NCBI RefSeq assembly: GCF_030269925.1
Contig: NC_085123.1
Location: 2,170,001 to 2,234,000, forward strand
DNA: 64,000 bases
Reading direction: 5' to 3'
From: Bombyx mori
Taxonomy: Eukaryota; Arthropoda; Insecta; Lepidoptera; Bombycidae
This document shows positions 1 to 8,017 of this stretch, in pieces (the stretch's first letter is position 1; the number at the start of each line of letters is the position of its first letter). The notes beneath the pieces were generated by a model. That model was not told where the DNA came from. It worked only from the letters and a program-made list of their open reading frames with translations, and made no database searches. Made by a program: the position numbers and the translations under genes.

Positions 1-560
1 ATTGTTATGCCAATACGAGTGACTTTTTTTTTCTACCGAATCTGTTAGCCTTGAGAGGCTATGTCAGCGTAAACTGAAAGATATTAAGGGTATAATTATT
101 GTAATGCCAATACGCGTGACTTTTTTTTTTCTACCGAATCTGTTAGCCTTGAGAGGCTATGTCAGCGTAAACTGAAAGATATTAAGGGTATAATTATTGT
201 TATGCCAATACGAGTGACTTTTTTTTTCTACCGAATCTGTTAGCCTTGAGAGGCTATGTCAGCGTAAACTGAAAGATATTAAGGGTATAATTATTGTAAT
301 GCCAATACGCGTGACTTTTTTTTTTCTACCGAATCTGTTAGCCTTGAGAGGCTATGTCAGCGTAAACTGAAAGATATTAAGGGTATAATTATTGTTATGC
401 CAATACGAGTGACTTTTTTTTTCTACCGAATCTGTTAGCCTTGAGAGGCTATGTCAGCGTAAACTGAAAGATATTAAGGGTATAATTATTGTAATGCCAA
501 TACGCGTGACTTTTTTTTTTCTACCGAATCCGTTAGCCTTGAGAGCGCTATGTCAGCGTA
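1..560. repeat. Tandem array of alternating 97/98-bp units (195-bp dimer)
   Basis: Nearly six head-to-tail units begin at 1, 98, 196, 293, 391 and 488. Odd units read GTTATGCCAATACGAG and even units GTAATGCCAATACGCG, so the true period is a 195-bp dimer. Each unit contains a poly-T run, CTACCGAATCTGTTAGCC and a hairpin (TAGCCT, loop TGAG, AGGCTA). This matches the terminal part of the PK-C retroelement tails found elsewhere in the window. The array starts at or before the left edge and its last unit is mutated before running into a LINE-A tail. Confidence 0.9.
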
Positions 561-568
561 ACCCTCGG

Positions 569-680
569 CAGGCAGCGGCTTGGCTCTGCCCCTGGCATTA
601 CTGAAGTCCATGGACGACGGTAACCACTCACTATCAGGTGGGCCGTATGCTGGTCTGCCTACAAGGGCAATTAAAAAAAA
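569..680 (+). mobile_element. LINE-A 3' tail, 5'-truncated
   Basis: It matches the last ~110 bp of the LINE-A copy ending near 5372: GGCAGCGGCTTGGCTCTGCC, then GGTGGGCCGTATGCT, CTGCCTACAAGGGCA and an A run. It is a dead fragment with no coding capacity. Confidence 0.85.
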
Positions 681-683
681 CCC

Positions 684-830
684 TAAGGTGTAGGTGATCT
701 CTCGCGGCTCAAACCAGGAGGCGTTGCTGACACTGACCCTAGCAAAAGCAGTGCTTCGCAGAATCTACCACCGGATTGAAAACACGACCCACTGAGAAGA
801 TCCGGCGAGAAACTCAGTGGGCGACGAATG
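684..830 (-). mobile_element. PK-C retroelement tail fragment
   Basis: It shares the CTAGCAAAAGCAGTGCTTCG and CACTGAGAAGATCCGGCGAG blocks with the PK-C copies. The poly-T end is missing. One pseudoknot arm carries a change (CCGGATT). Confidence 0.7.
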
Positions 831-1235
831 ACGCTATCTGTCTAAGAAGTCTAATAAGGTAAACGGATATCGAAACACCTAGAACATTTATTGAATGTTC
901 TGGAACAGTGTATTGGATCGAAACGACTGTAAAAACATGACATACATTACATCAAGAGAGGTTTCTTCGAAGGAAAAAGACGAACAGATCATCCCAAGAA
1001 AGAGAAGTGAACTGTGATAGTGAATTCTATCTAAATTGTCGTAAGAATGTAATTGAGTTTCAATTAGTATTTCGGTGAATAGTTTTAATCTATAATGAGC
1101 TCCAGCTCGTGACAGTATTATCAATAAGATCCGCTAATTCTAAAAGAAATATTTAGCGTTGCCAGTTATTTTACGGAATCTACCTATTTATCGGAACTTA
1201 ATGGATGTTAATACTGCGATCGTATGATTCCTATT
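831..1235. other. No recognised feature
   Basis: This is AT-rich DNA between repeat fragments. A 78-codon minus-strand frame at 888-1124 has no family resemblance and is probably chance. Confidence 0.5.
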
Positions 1236-1239
1236 GCTA

Positions 1240-1535
1240 TCTTTTTTTTTTTATGATTGAAGGATTACTGGTGGCCCGGAGGCCTTTCCAGTTTCACCAG
1301 GACATGTGGGCGAGCAAAGGCTCAGCCAGGAGGGGTGGGATTTGCTAACAGCTACCCGAGCGCCTCCGAAGGAGACCTAACAGCTCAAGAGTGGCTGCTT
1401 CGCGAATGAATCTACTACCGGATCGGAATCGCGACCCGCTGAGAAGATCCGGCGAGAAACTCAGCGAGCTGATTCATGGGTTAGGTTGCACGGCGAACTC
1501 TTTGTCGAGTTCGACGAGTACGGTCACTATTGCTA
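1240..1535 (-). mobile_element. PK-B retroelement tail
   Basis: It begins with a poly-T run, the poly(A) tail of a minus-strand insertion, followed by GGTGGCCCGGAGGCC and CTGAGAAGATCCGGCG. It is collinear with the longer copy at 52918-53292 and stops near GAGTACGGT. It contains the pseudoknot arms described in the findings. Confidence 0.8.
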
Positions 1536-1654
1536 TCGTGTGTGCTGCATGGTCGTTCGAGTCACATCTGTATAAAATAAACGCGAAACGAAACCTTGCA
1601 ACATGTAGATTGATAAATTACAGCATTCACCTTAAGAGTAAGACGTGAATAATA

Positions 1655-1839
1655 GGAAATATATATAAAAATGAATTGCCGTTCGTTAGTCTTGCTAAAA
1701 TTCGAGAACGGCTGGCTTTTCCTTTGAGGTGCCTTCCGTCGGACAGATTTCTTTTGTTTGTTTTAAGTTTCTTTTACACAGAAGTTTAGGTCTTTTATTT
1801 ATCGATTGAGGCACTACGAAGTCTGCCGGGTCAGCTAGT
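1655..1839 (+). mobile_element. HEL-1 short Helitron, internally deleted
   Basis: It has the family start (TATATATAAAAATGAATTGC) and the family end (GCCGGGTCAGCTAG followed by T). It lacks the central part present in the 284-bp copy at 2796-3079. Confidence 0.7.
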
Positions 1840-1840
1840 A

Positions 1841-2740
1841 AGAAATATTTATAAGGTTTTAGTCTTATTCAATCACAACTGTGAACACCTATTCCTGTTA
1901 CTTTTAAACATCATTGAGTACCCCGATGCCTATCGGAAGCTGAGACACCAGCAATTTCAGCTGACAAGGTTGTTGTTCCAAAGAGCGAAGTAATGCTGCA
2001 AGCAAACCAATATCTCAGGAGCTTTCAATGAACTGGAGTAACTTGTAGATAAGGTGCCCGAATTACGAGAACTCGACAAACAATATGCGACCTAAAGCAG
2101 TCGATATAGTTATTAAATTAGGAGGAACATTCGAGCGCTCCATGGCACTTGGTTAAGACTAGTCTTTCGATCATATTGGTCAAGTAATTTTGGGCCATGC
2201 TCACGAGATTTACACAGTAAGGCAATGAAATCGTAACAATAAATTAAACTCACAAAATTTTATTTAATGAATGATTTTTAGTAATTTCTGGTATTTATCG
2301 TGTTATAGTCCAATTAAGAGCTTGAGCAAAGATGAGCTTGTAGTAAATAATAATTCTAGTGTTGATACTGCTACTCAACACCGTGAAACTTATGATGTTG
2401 TTAATTACAATACAAGTTCTAAAATTATATTACTAAAAATACAAACCTCTTTTGACATTTTGATAAATGCTAATTACGGACTTCTCTTAAAATATTTGTT
2501 GCTCTATACAAAGAGCAACGATGACAATAAAATGAAGCAGTGGGAACTGAAAAGAAAAAAAAATGATTTTATAAGTTTTCTTCAGTATTGGTGATAGCGC
2601 TTAGATTAGTAACTGTAGCAAGATGAAACAAAATGTAAACTCTATAGTCAATGGAACCACGAGAACGAAACTAATGATCTACTGATCCCTTGACTTTACC
2701 TTATTACATTCGTTTTTGATTATTTAAAATTTTCAGGCAA
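1841..2740. other. No recognised gene
   Basis: AT-rich DNA. A 107-codon plus-strand frame at 2271-2594 is low complexity (N, K, S, L) with no recognisable domain. Bases 1925-2160 look like decayed transposon coding sequence, but I cannot name the family. Confidence 0.4.
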
Positions 2741-2749
2741 AAATATTCA

Positions 2750-2795
2750 TACATAAGACATGTTCACGATTGACTTCCACGGTGAAGGAATAACA
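2750..2795 (+). mobile_element. Bm1 SINE, middle part, left of a Helitron insertion
   Basis: TGTTCACGATTGACTTCCAC and GGTGAAGGAATAACA match the Bm1 middle. The element is interrupted after ATAACA by a HEL-1 copy and resumes at 3080. Confidence 0.85.
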
Positions 2796-3079
2796 TCTGT
2801 ATGTATAAAAATTAATTGCTATTCGTTAGTCTCGCTAAAACTCGAGAACGGCTGGACCGATTTGGCTAATTTTGGTCTTGAATTATTTGTGGAAGTCCAG
2901 AGAAGGTTTAAAATGTAGATAAATATGAAAATGCTCGGAATTAAATAACAATTTTGGTTTCCCTTTGATATGTCCCCCGTCGGACGGATTCCTTTTGTTT
3001 GTTTTAAGTTTATTTTATACAAAAGTTTAGGTCTTTTATTTCTCGATTGAGGCACTACGAAGTCTGCCGGGTCAGCTAG
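2796..3079 (+). mobile_element. HEL-1 short Helitron (284 bp) inserted in Bm1
   Basis: The element starts with TC and ends with CTAG, flanked by host A on the left and T on the right, with no target duplication. Removing it restores the Bm1 consensus ATAACA-TCGTGTAATAAAA exactly. This is the expected Helitron signature (5' TC, 3' CTRR, A/T target). It encodes no Rep-helicase, so it is non-autonomous. Confidence 0.85.
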
Positions 3080-3292
3080 TCGTGTAATAAAAATCAAACC
3101 CGCATTACACACACAAACCTAATGTAACCATTATAATTTGCGTAATTTACTGCTGGTAGAAGCTCTTGTGAGTCGGCGCGGGTAGGTACCACCACACTAC
3201 CTGTTTCTGCCGTGAAGCAGTAATGCGTTTTGGTTTGAAGGGTGGAAGGGCCCACATCGTGGCTATACAAAAATTAACCCTTAAGCCCAAGA
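3080..3292 (+). mobile_element. Bm1 SINE, body part
   Basis: Continuation of the copy at 2750: CGTGTAATAAAAATCAAACC, a diverged GGTAGAAGCTCTTGTGAG and CCGTGAAGCAGTAATGCG. The last part, with the AATAAAA tail, is lost. Confidence 0.85.
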
Positions 3293-3587
3293 AGTAACCC
3301 TTTAGACACCATAATACGAATGGTGATTATGTGCAAAACATACGAGATAAAAGTGTCAACTCTAATTATATAAAAGTGTTGGTTAAATATTTCGATTGTA
3401 TTAATAAATATTTTTTTTGTATTGTCTTTGTGTTCTAAAACATTTAATTTTCAAGTCGGTATATTATAATGCTGATAGCTATGTGACATAGATAAGCGCT
3501 ATCAGTATTTTATGATTGAAACTAAGTAGTATATACGTCTACAATATTATACTTTGTCCGAGTCTTTTATGTTTGATGTCACATCTG

Positions 3588-3742
3588 AAGTCGTCGTGGC
3601 CTAAAGGATAAAACGTCTGGTGCATTCGTATGTAGCGATGCACCGGTGTTCGAATCCCGCAGACGGGTACCAATTTTTCTAATGATATACGTACTCAACA
3701 AATGTTCACGATTGACTTCCACAGTGAAGGAATAACAATGTG
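3588..3742 (+). mobile_element. Bm1 SINE, tRNA-like head, left of a LINE-A insertion
   Basis: The tRNA-related head has an A-box-like TGGCCTAAAGG and a B box GGTGTTCGAATCC, the internal RNA polymerase III promoter expected of a tRNA-derived SINE. The copy is interrupted at about 3742 by LINE-A and resumes at 5384. Confidence 0.9.
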
Positions 3743-5313
3743 CAGTCAGGCGGGAGCTCCGACTCCTGGACGGCCATAAGTCGAGTGGGCCAGACGGCAT
3801 CCCTGAAGTGGTTCTGAAAACGTGCGCCCCTGAGCTGACGCCTGCGCTAACGCGTTTGTATCGCCTCTCTTATTGCAATAACAGGGTTCCGTCTTCATGG
3901 AAGACTGCCCACGTCCACCCTATCCCCAAGAAGGGTGACCGGTCGGACCCATCGAGTTATAGGCCTATCGCGATAACTTCCTTGCTTTCCAAGGTGATGG
4001 AGCGAATAATAAATATACAACTCCTGAAGTACCTGGAGGATCGCCAGCTGATCAGTGACCGACAGTACGGTTTCCGTCACGGTCGCTCAGCTGGCGATCT
4101 TCTTTTATACCTTACTCACAGGTGGGCTGAAGCCTTGGAGAGCAAGGGCGAGGCTCTTGCTGTGAGCCTTGATATCGCGAAGGCCTTCGTCAGGGTCTGG
4201 CATAGGGCACTTCTATCGAAGTTACCATCTTACGGAATCCCCGAGGGTCTCTGCAAGTGGATCGCTAGCTTCTTGGATGGGCGGAGCATCACGGTCGTTG
4301 TAGACGGTGACTGCTCTGATACCATGACCATTAACACTGGCGTACCACAAGGTTCGGTGCTCTCCCCCACGCTTTTCATCCTGTATATCAATGACATGCT
4401 GTCTATTGATGGCATGCATTGCTATGCGGATGACAGCACGGGGGATGCGCGATATATCGGCCATCAGAGCCTCTCTCGGAGCATGGTGCAAGAGAGACGA
4501 TCAAAACTTGTGTCTGAAGTGGAGAACTCTCTGGGGCGAGTCTCCGAATGGGGTGAATTGAACTTGGTTCAATTCAACCCGATAAAGACACAAGTTTGCG
4601 CGTTCACTGCGAAGAAGGACCCCTTTGTCATGGCGCCGCAATTCCAAGGAGTATCCCTGCAACCTTCAAAGAGTATCGGGATACTTGGGGTCGACATTTC
4701 GAGCGATGTCCAATTTCGGAGTCATTTGGAAGGCAAAGCCAAGTTGGCGTCCAAAATGCTGGGAGTCCTCAACAGAGCGAAGCGGTACTTCACGCCTGGA
4801 CAAAGGCTTTTGCTTTATAAAGCACAAGTCCGGCCTCGCGTGGAGTACTGCTCCCATCTCTGGGCTGGGGCTCCCAAATACCAGCTTCTTCCATTTGACT
4901 CCATACAGAAAAGAGCCGTTCGGATTGTCGATAATCCCATTCTCACGGATCGCTTGGAGCCTCTGGGTCTGCGGAGGGACTTCGGTTCCCTCTGTATTTT
5001 GTACCGCATGTTCCATGGGGAGTGCTCTGAGGAATTGTTCGAGATGATACCAACGTCTCGTTTTTATCATCGCACCACCCGCCACCGGAGTAGAGTTCAT
5101 CCATACTACCTGGAGCCACTGCGGTCATCCACAGTGCGTTTCCAGAGATCTTTTTTGCCATGTACCATCCGGCTATGGAATGAGCTCCCCTCCACGGTGT
5201 TTCCCGAGCGCTATGACATGTCCTTCTTCAAACGAGGCTTGTGGAGAGTATTAAGCGGTAGGCAGCGGCTTGGCTCTGCCCTTGGCATTGCTGAAGTCCA
5301 TGGGCGACGGTAA
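3742..5313 (+). pseudogene. LINE-A reverse transcriptase ORF, 5'-truncated
   Basis: About 524 codons are open without a stop. The frame enters upstream of the first possible start (GTG at 3808) with a KSSGPDGIP motif typical of the beginning of non-LTR reverse transcriptases. It continues through the finger/palm motifs SYRPIAITS, QYGFRHGRS and SLDIAKAF, the GVPQGSVLSPTLF motif and the catalytic YADD box, then a thumb/C-terminal region ending KRGLWRVLSG. ORF1, the apurinic-type endonuclease and the 5' UTR are absent, so this is a typical 5'-truncated insertion. The intact frame suggests a young copy. Clade assignment within the jockey/CR1 group is not possible by eye. It was not transposition-competent once inserted. 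Confidence 0.9.
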
Positions 5314-5383
5314 CCACTCACCATCAGGTGGGCCGTATGCTCGTCTGCCTACAAAGGCAATAAAAAAAAAAGAAAAAATAAAA
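3742..5383 (+). mobile_element. LINE-A insertion into Bm1
   Basis: A 5'-truncated non-LTR retrotransposon with a 3' tail (GGTGGGCCGTATGCT, CTGCCTACAAAGGCAATAAA) and an A-rich end at 5361-5385. It splits a Bm1 SINE. The flanks AACAATGTG (3734-3742) and AACACCGTG (5384-5392) look like a slightly diverged 9-bp target duplication. The same 3' tail occurs as fragments at 569, 8308, 13775, 15074, 42632, 46800, 51407 and 51556. Confidence 0.88.
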
Positions 5384-5540
5384 AACACCGTGTAATAAAA
5401 ATCAAAGCAGCAAATTGTAATTTGCGTAATTACTGGTGGTAGGACCTCTTGTGAGTCCGCACGGGTAGGTACCACCGCCCCGCCAATTTCTGCCGTGAAG
5501 CAGTAATGCGTTTCGCTTCTGAGACGTGGACCCTCAGGCC
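5384..5540 (+). mobile_element. Bm1 SINE, part right of LINE-A
   Basis: It resumes with CCGTGTAATAAAAATCAAA, then ACTGGTGGTAGGACCTC and CCGTGAAGCAGTAATGCG. It is lost shortly after 5520, where an RTE-like LINE fragment starts. Confidence 0.88.
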
Positions 5541-5965
5541 CAGACCCGATCGAGAATTGACGCATTTGAAATGTGGTATTGGCGCAAAATGTTGGGCATA
5601 TCATGAACGGAGTGCCGAACAAATGTGTCAATTTTCTCAGAGCTAAACGTCAAGACCCGTCTATCTACACTCTGTACACAGCGTCTCCTCAAGTACTTCG
5701 GACATGTGGCCCGACGAAATCCTGACAACTTGGAAAAAATAATAGTTGTCGGTCATGTAGAAGGAATGAGATGTCGAGGAAGATCGCCAACCAGGTGGAC
5801 GGACATTGTAAAGGAGGCCACAAATACCAGCATCCCGGGCGCCATTAAACAGGCTGAATGCAGGCAACATTGCTTCCAATGTTGCCTCTTCTTCAAGCTG
5901 GAGCAGAAACTAGACCAAGGTGGTCAAGACTGTCAGTAATGAGGAAGCAACGAAGAAGAAGAATA
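5541..5965 (+). pseudogene. LINE C-terminal fragment, RTE-like
   Basis: Conceptual translation gives FEMWYWRKMLGIS, a frame disruption, then NVSIFSELNVKTRL, LLKYFGHVARR and RCRGRSPTRWTDIVKEA. This is the conserved C-terminal block of 'endonuclease-reverse transcriptase' LINEs. The open part is at 5625-5939. It ends in a GAA-rich stretch (GAAGAAGAAGAATAA), typical of such elements. A stop and a frameshift near 5600 make it dead. Related fragments lie at 27985, 37890 and 55460. Confidence 0.8.
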
Positions 5966-6613
5966 ATATATTTGGAGTTGTGTGTCCAGGTTGGAATTAT
6001 TGTTTTCTTATAATTTATATTTTCCTAGTACTCATTACACAGGAGCAAGATCTAGCTTGATCCATTCTACTTGATGTTTTACTTTTAATTATGTTTCAAT
6101 TATAATGAACGTTTTGATTTCATACACATTAAAAAATACCTCCAGACCCTAAGTTAGAACTCCAAAATACTAAGAACTTATCTAATACCACTTACCTTTT
6201 CTTACTCACAAAAAAATTTATATTTTGTTTGTAAGTATCCAATTGAACTTTAAAGGTAATTAATCTAAAAAAATTACAATGTAATGGATATTAGACATTT
6301 AAAATAAAATAATTGCAAATATGTATATCTGTGACTTGCAATTTTGACAATAAATAAAAATTAACACTTTACTTTTAAAAACTATTATACACATTCAGTG
6401 TTTTATATCATTATGATCATACAAGCACTGAGCTAATATTGTGTTTACAATGATAATAACATTTAATACTAAAATGACTTGTTTCAATTATAATTTATAA
6501 TACTAAAAATGTAAGACCTCCACGAGAACTATAAATTTTTACCTTAAAATGTTTATTTGTAAATATTACATATGTGGAACAATTCGCACACAATTAAAAA
6601 CAAATAGTAATAC
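5966..6613. other. AT-rich intergenic DNA
   Basis: No open frame or repeat family recognised. A GTAGTAGTAG microsatellite begins at 6614, at the edge of the next element. Confidence 0.5.
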
Positions 6614-7798
6614 AGTAGTAGTAGTAGTTTTATTTTTCCAAATGGAAAGGCAAAGGTATCACACCATACAGCCTAGTCTTTTATAGTTTTTTTTTATGAA
6701 ATATGATATTATGAAATGAAATGAAGCTGATTAATTTAATATGAAACATGGCATGGCATGAAACGAATTGAAATGAGATGAGATGATAATTATGATATGG
6801 GTATTTTTATGAAAAATTATGAAATGGAGTGAAATGAAGAATTTGAGACATTAATCAATTGGGATGAAATTAAATTAAATGAAATGAAATGATATGGGAT
6901 GAAATATAATCTCATTAAAATGGTGGTCATTTACTGAGATTTTTTCAGTGGACTTTTTAGAGGATCCCGAAAAGCTACGTCCAGCGGCTTTGTTTTATTT
7001 TCCCACATTTGTGCACTTTCATAGATATTAAACAGTTAATAAACCACCGTTATTATACATTTAAACCTCAAGAAACTCTAAATAGACAAAATAAAACAAA
7101 TCACACAACTTCACTCTTCGCGTTCTCGTCAATTCCCATTTGCCCATTGACAAATGTGGGAAAATGAAATAAAACCGCTGAATGTGGCTTGTCGGAATCT
7201 TCCAAAAACTTAACTGAAAAAATCTCAGTAAATAACCACTATTTTACAGAAATTATATTTTATCCTATCTCGTTTCATTTAATTCCATCTCAATTAATGT
7301 CACAAGTTAATTAGTTTCATATCAGTGTGATAGAAGGCTTCTTTTTAATTAAAAAATTTAACTCCTACGGTACTGTATTTTTCATTTATGTCAGATAATG
7401 CGAAGCAATGCGAGGACTTTTTGGCAGGAACGCGAGTAGCGAAGTTGTGTGAATTGTTTTATTTTGTTTTAGTGTTTCTTCGGGTTTGTAATAACGTTGG
7501 TTTATTAATTGTGTTGTATCTGTGAAAGTGCACAAATGTGGAAAATGAAACAAAGCCGCTGGACGTAGCTTCTCGGGATCCTCCAAAAAGTCTTAATAAA
7601 TTTCTCTATTTTACTGAGATTATATTTCATCCCATATCATCTCATCTCATTTTATTTCATTCAATTTCATGCCAATTGATAATTGTTCCAAATTAATCAA
7701 CTTTATTTATTAATTTCACTTCATATTATAATTTTTAGGCTATATGGTATGACACCTTTGTGTTTCCAGTTGGAAAAATAGAACTACTACTACCTACT
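6614..7798. repeat. Long palindromic repeat (family H), ~1.2 kb
   Basis: The left end (AGTAGTAGTTTTATTTTTCC, then AAAGGCAAAGGTATCACACC) is the inverse of the right end (GGTATGACACC, TTGGAAAAATAGAACTACTA). The left arm runs 6614-7135. An inverted partial copy lies at about 7145-7350 and an inverted arm at about 7417-7798. Internal blocks include ATGAAATGAAATGA runs, ACTGAGATTTTTTCAGTGGA, CAGCGGCTTTGTTT and CACAACTTCACTC. No transposase frame is seen. Shorter copies lie at 27415, 28110 and 63600. The layout suggests a long-TIR or fold-back DNA element, superfamily undetermined. Confidence 0.7.
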
Positions 7799-7799
7799 G

Positions 7800-7819
7800 T
7801 CAGTAGTGTCACTGTCAGT
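7800..7819 (+). promoter_or_regulatory. Candidate initiator elements for the zinc-finger gene
   Basis: Two copies of the arthropod initiator TCAGT lie at 7800-7804 and 7815-7819, about 190 nt upstream of the candidate start codon at 8006. A 13-codon upstream ORF starts at 7822. No TATA box is obvious. The assignment rests only on position and motif. Confidence 0.2.
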
Positions 7820-8005
7820 TAATGCCCGGTGGAAAAGCAAAGATTGGAGAAGTGAGGCTGTAATCATTCGTTCAAAAAGTTTAAAGCTTAGATTGTTGAT
7901 ATGTAATTTTTTTATAAAAGTTTGTGTTTTTTTAATTATGCTGTGAAATGACAAAAAAAATCAACTAATTACAGCATTGAAGGCATATCCGTTGTCGAGA
8001 AAACA

Positions 8006-8017
8006 ATGGCACAATTA
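8006..8017 (+). CDS. Candidate first coding exon of the C2H2 zinc-finger gene
   Basis: ATG GCA CAA TTA in a good start context (AAACAATGG) is followed directly by a donor-like GTAAGA. The 12 nt end in phase 0, which is what the next exon at 9868 needs, giving MAQL joined to LREVKVVLDR. It would make a 1992-nt, 663-residue coding sequence. The exon is too short to be statistically convincing. The real start could lie in another upstream exon. Confidence 0.33.

Noticed and set aside
1..560. CRISPR array
   Set aside because: Repeats are contiguous 97/98-bp units without unique spacers, in an insect genome.
1391..1648. 85-codon plus-strand gene
   Set aside because: Antisense of the PK-B tail running into unrelated DNA.
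3588..3660. tRNA gene
   Set aside because: A- and B-box sequences are present, but it is the head of a Bm1 SINE, repeated at 9240, 41393, 47197, 54353, 57212 and 62331; no complete cloverleaf with acceptor stem was found.
4625..5161. Additional genes overlapping the reverse transcriptase (plus and minus frames)
   Set aside because: Shadow frames of the LINE-A ORF, without domains of their own.
5251..5631. 126-codon minus-strand gene
   Set aside because: Antisense of the LINE-A tail and Bm1 body; similar shadows occur at every such repeat copy.
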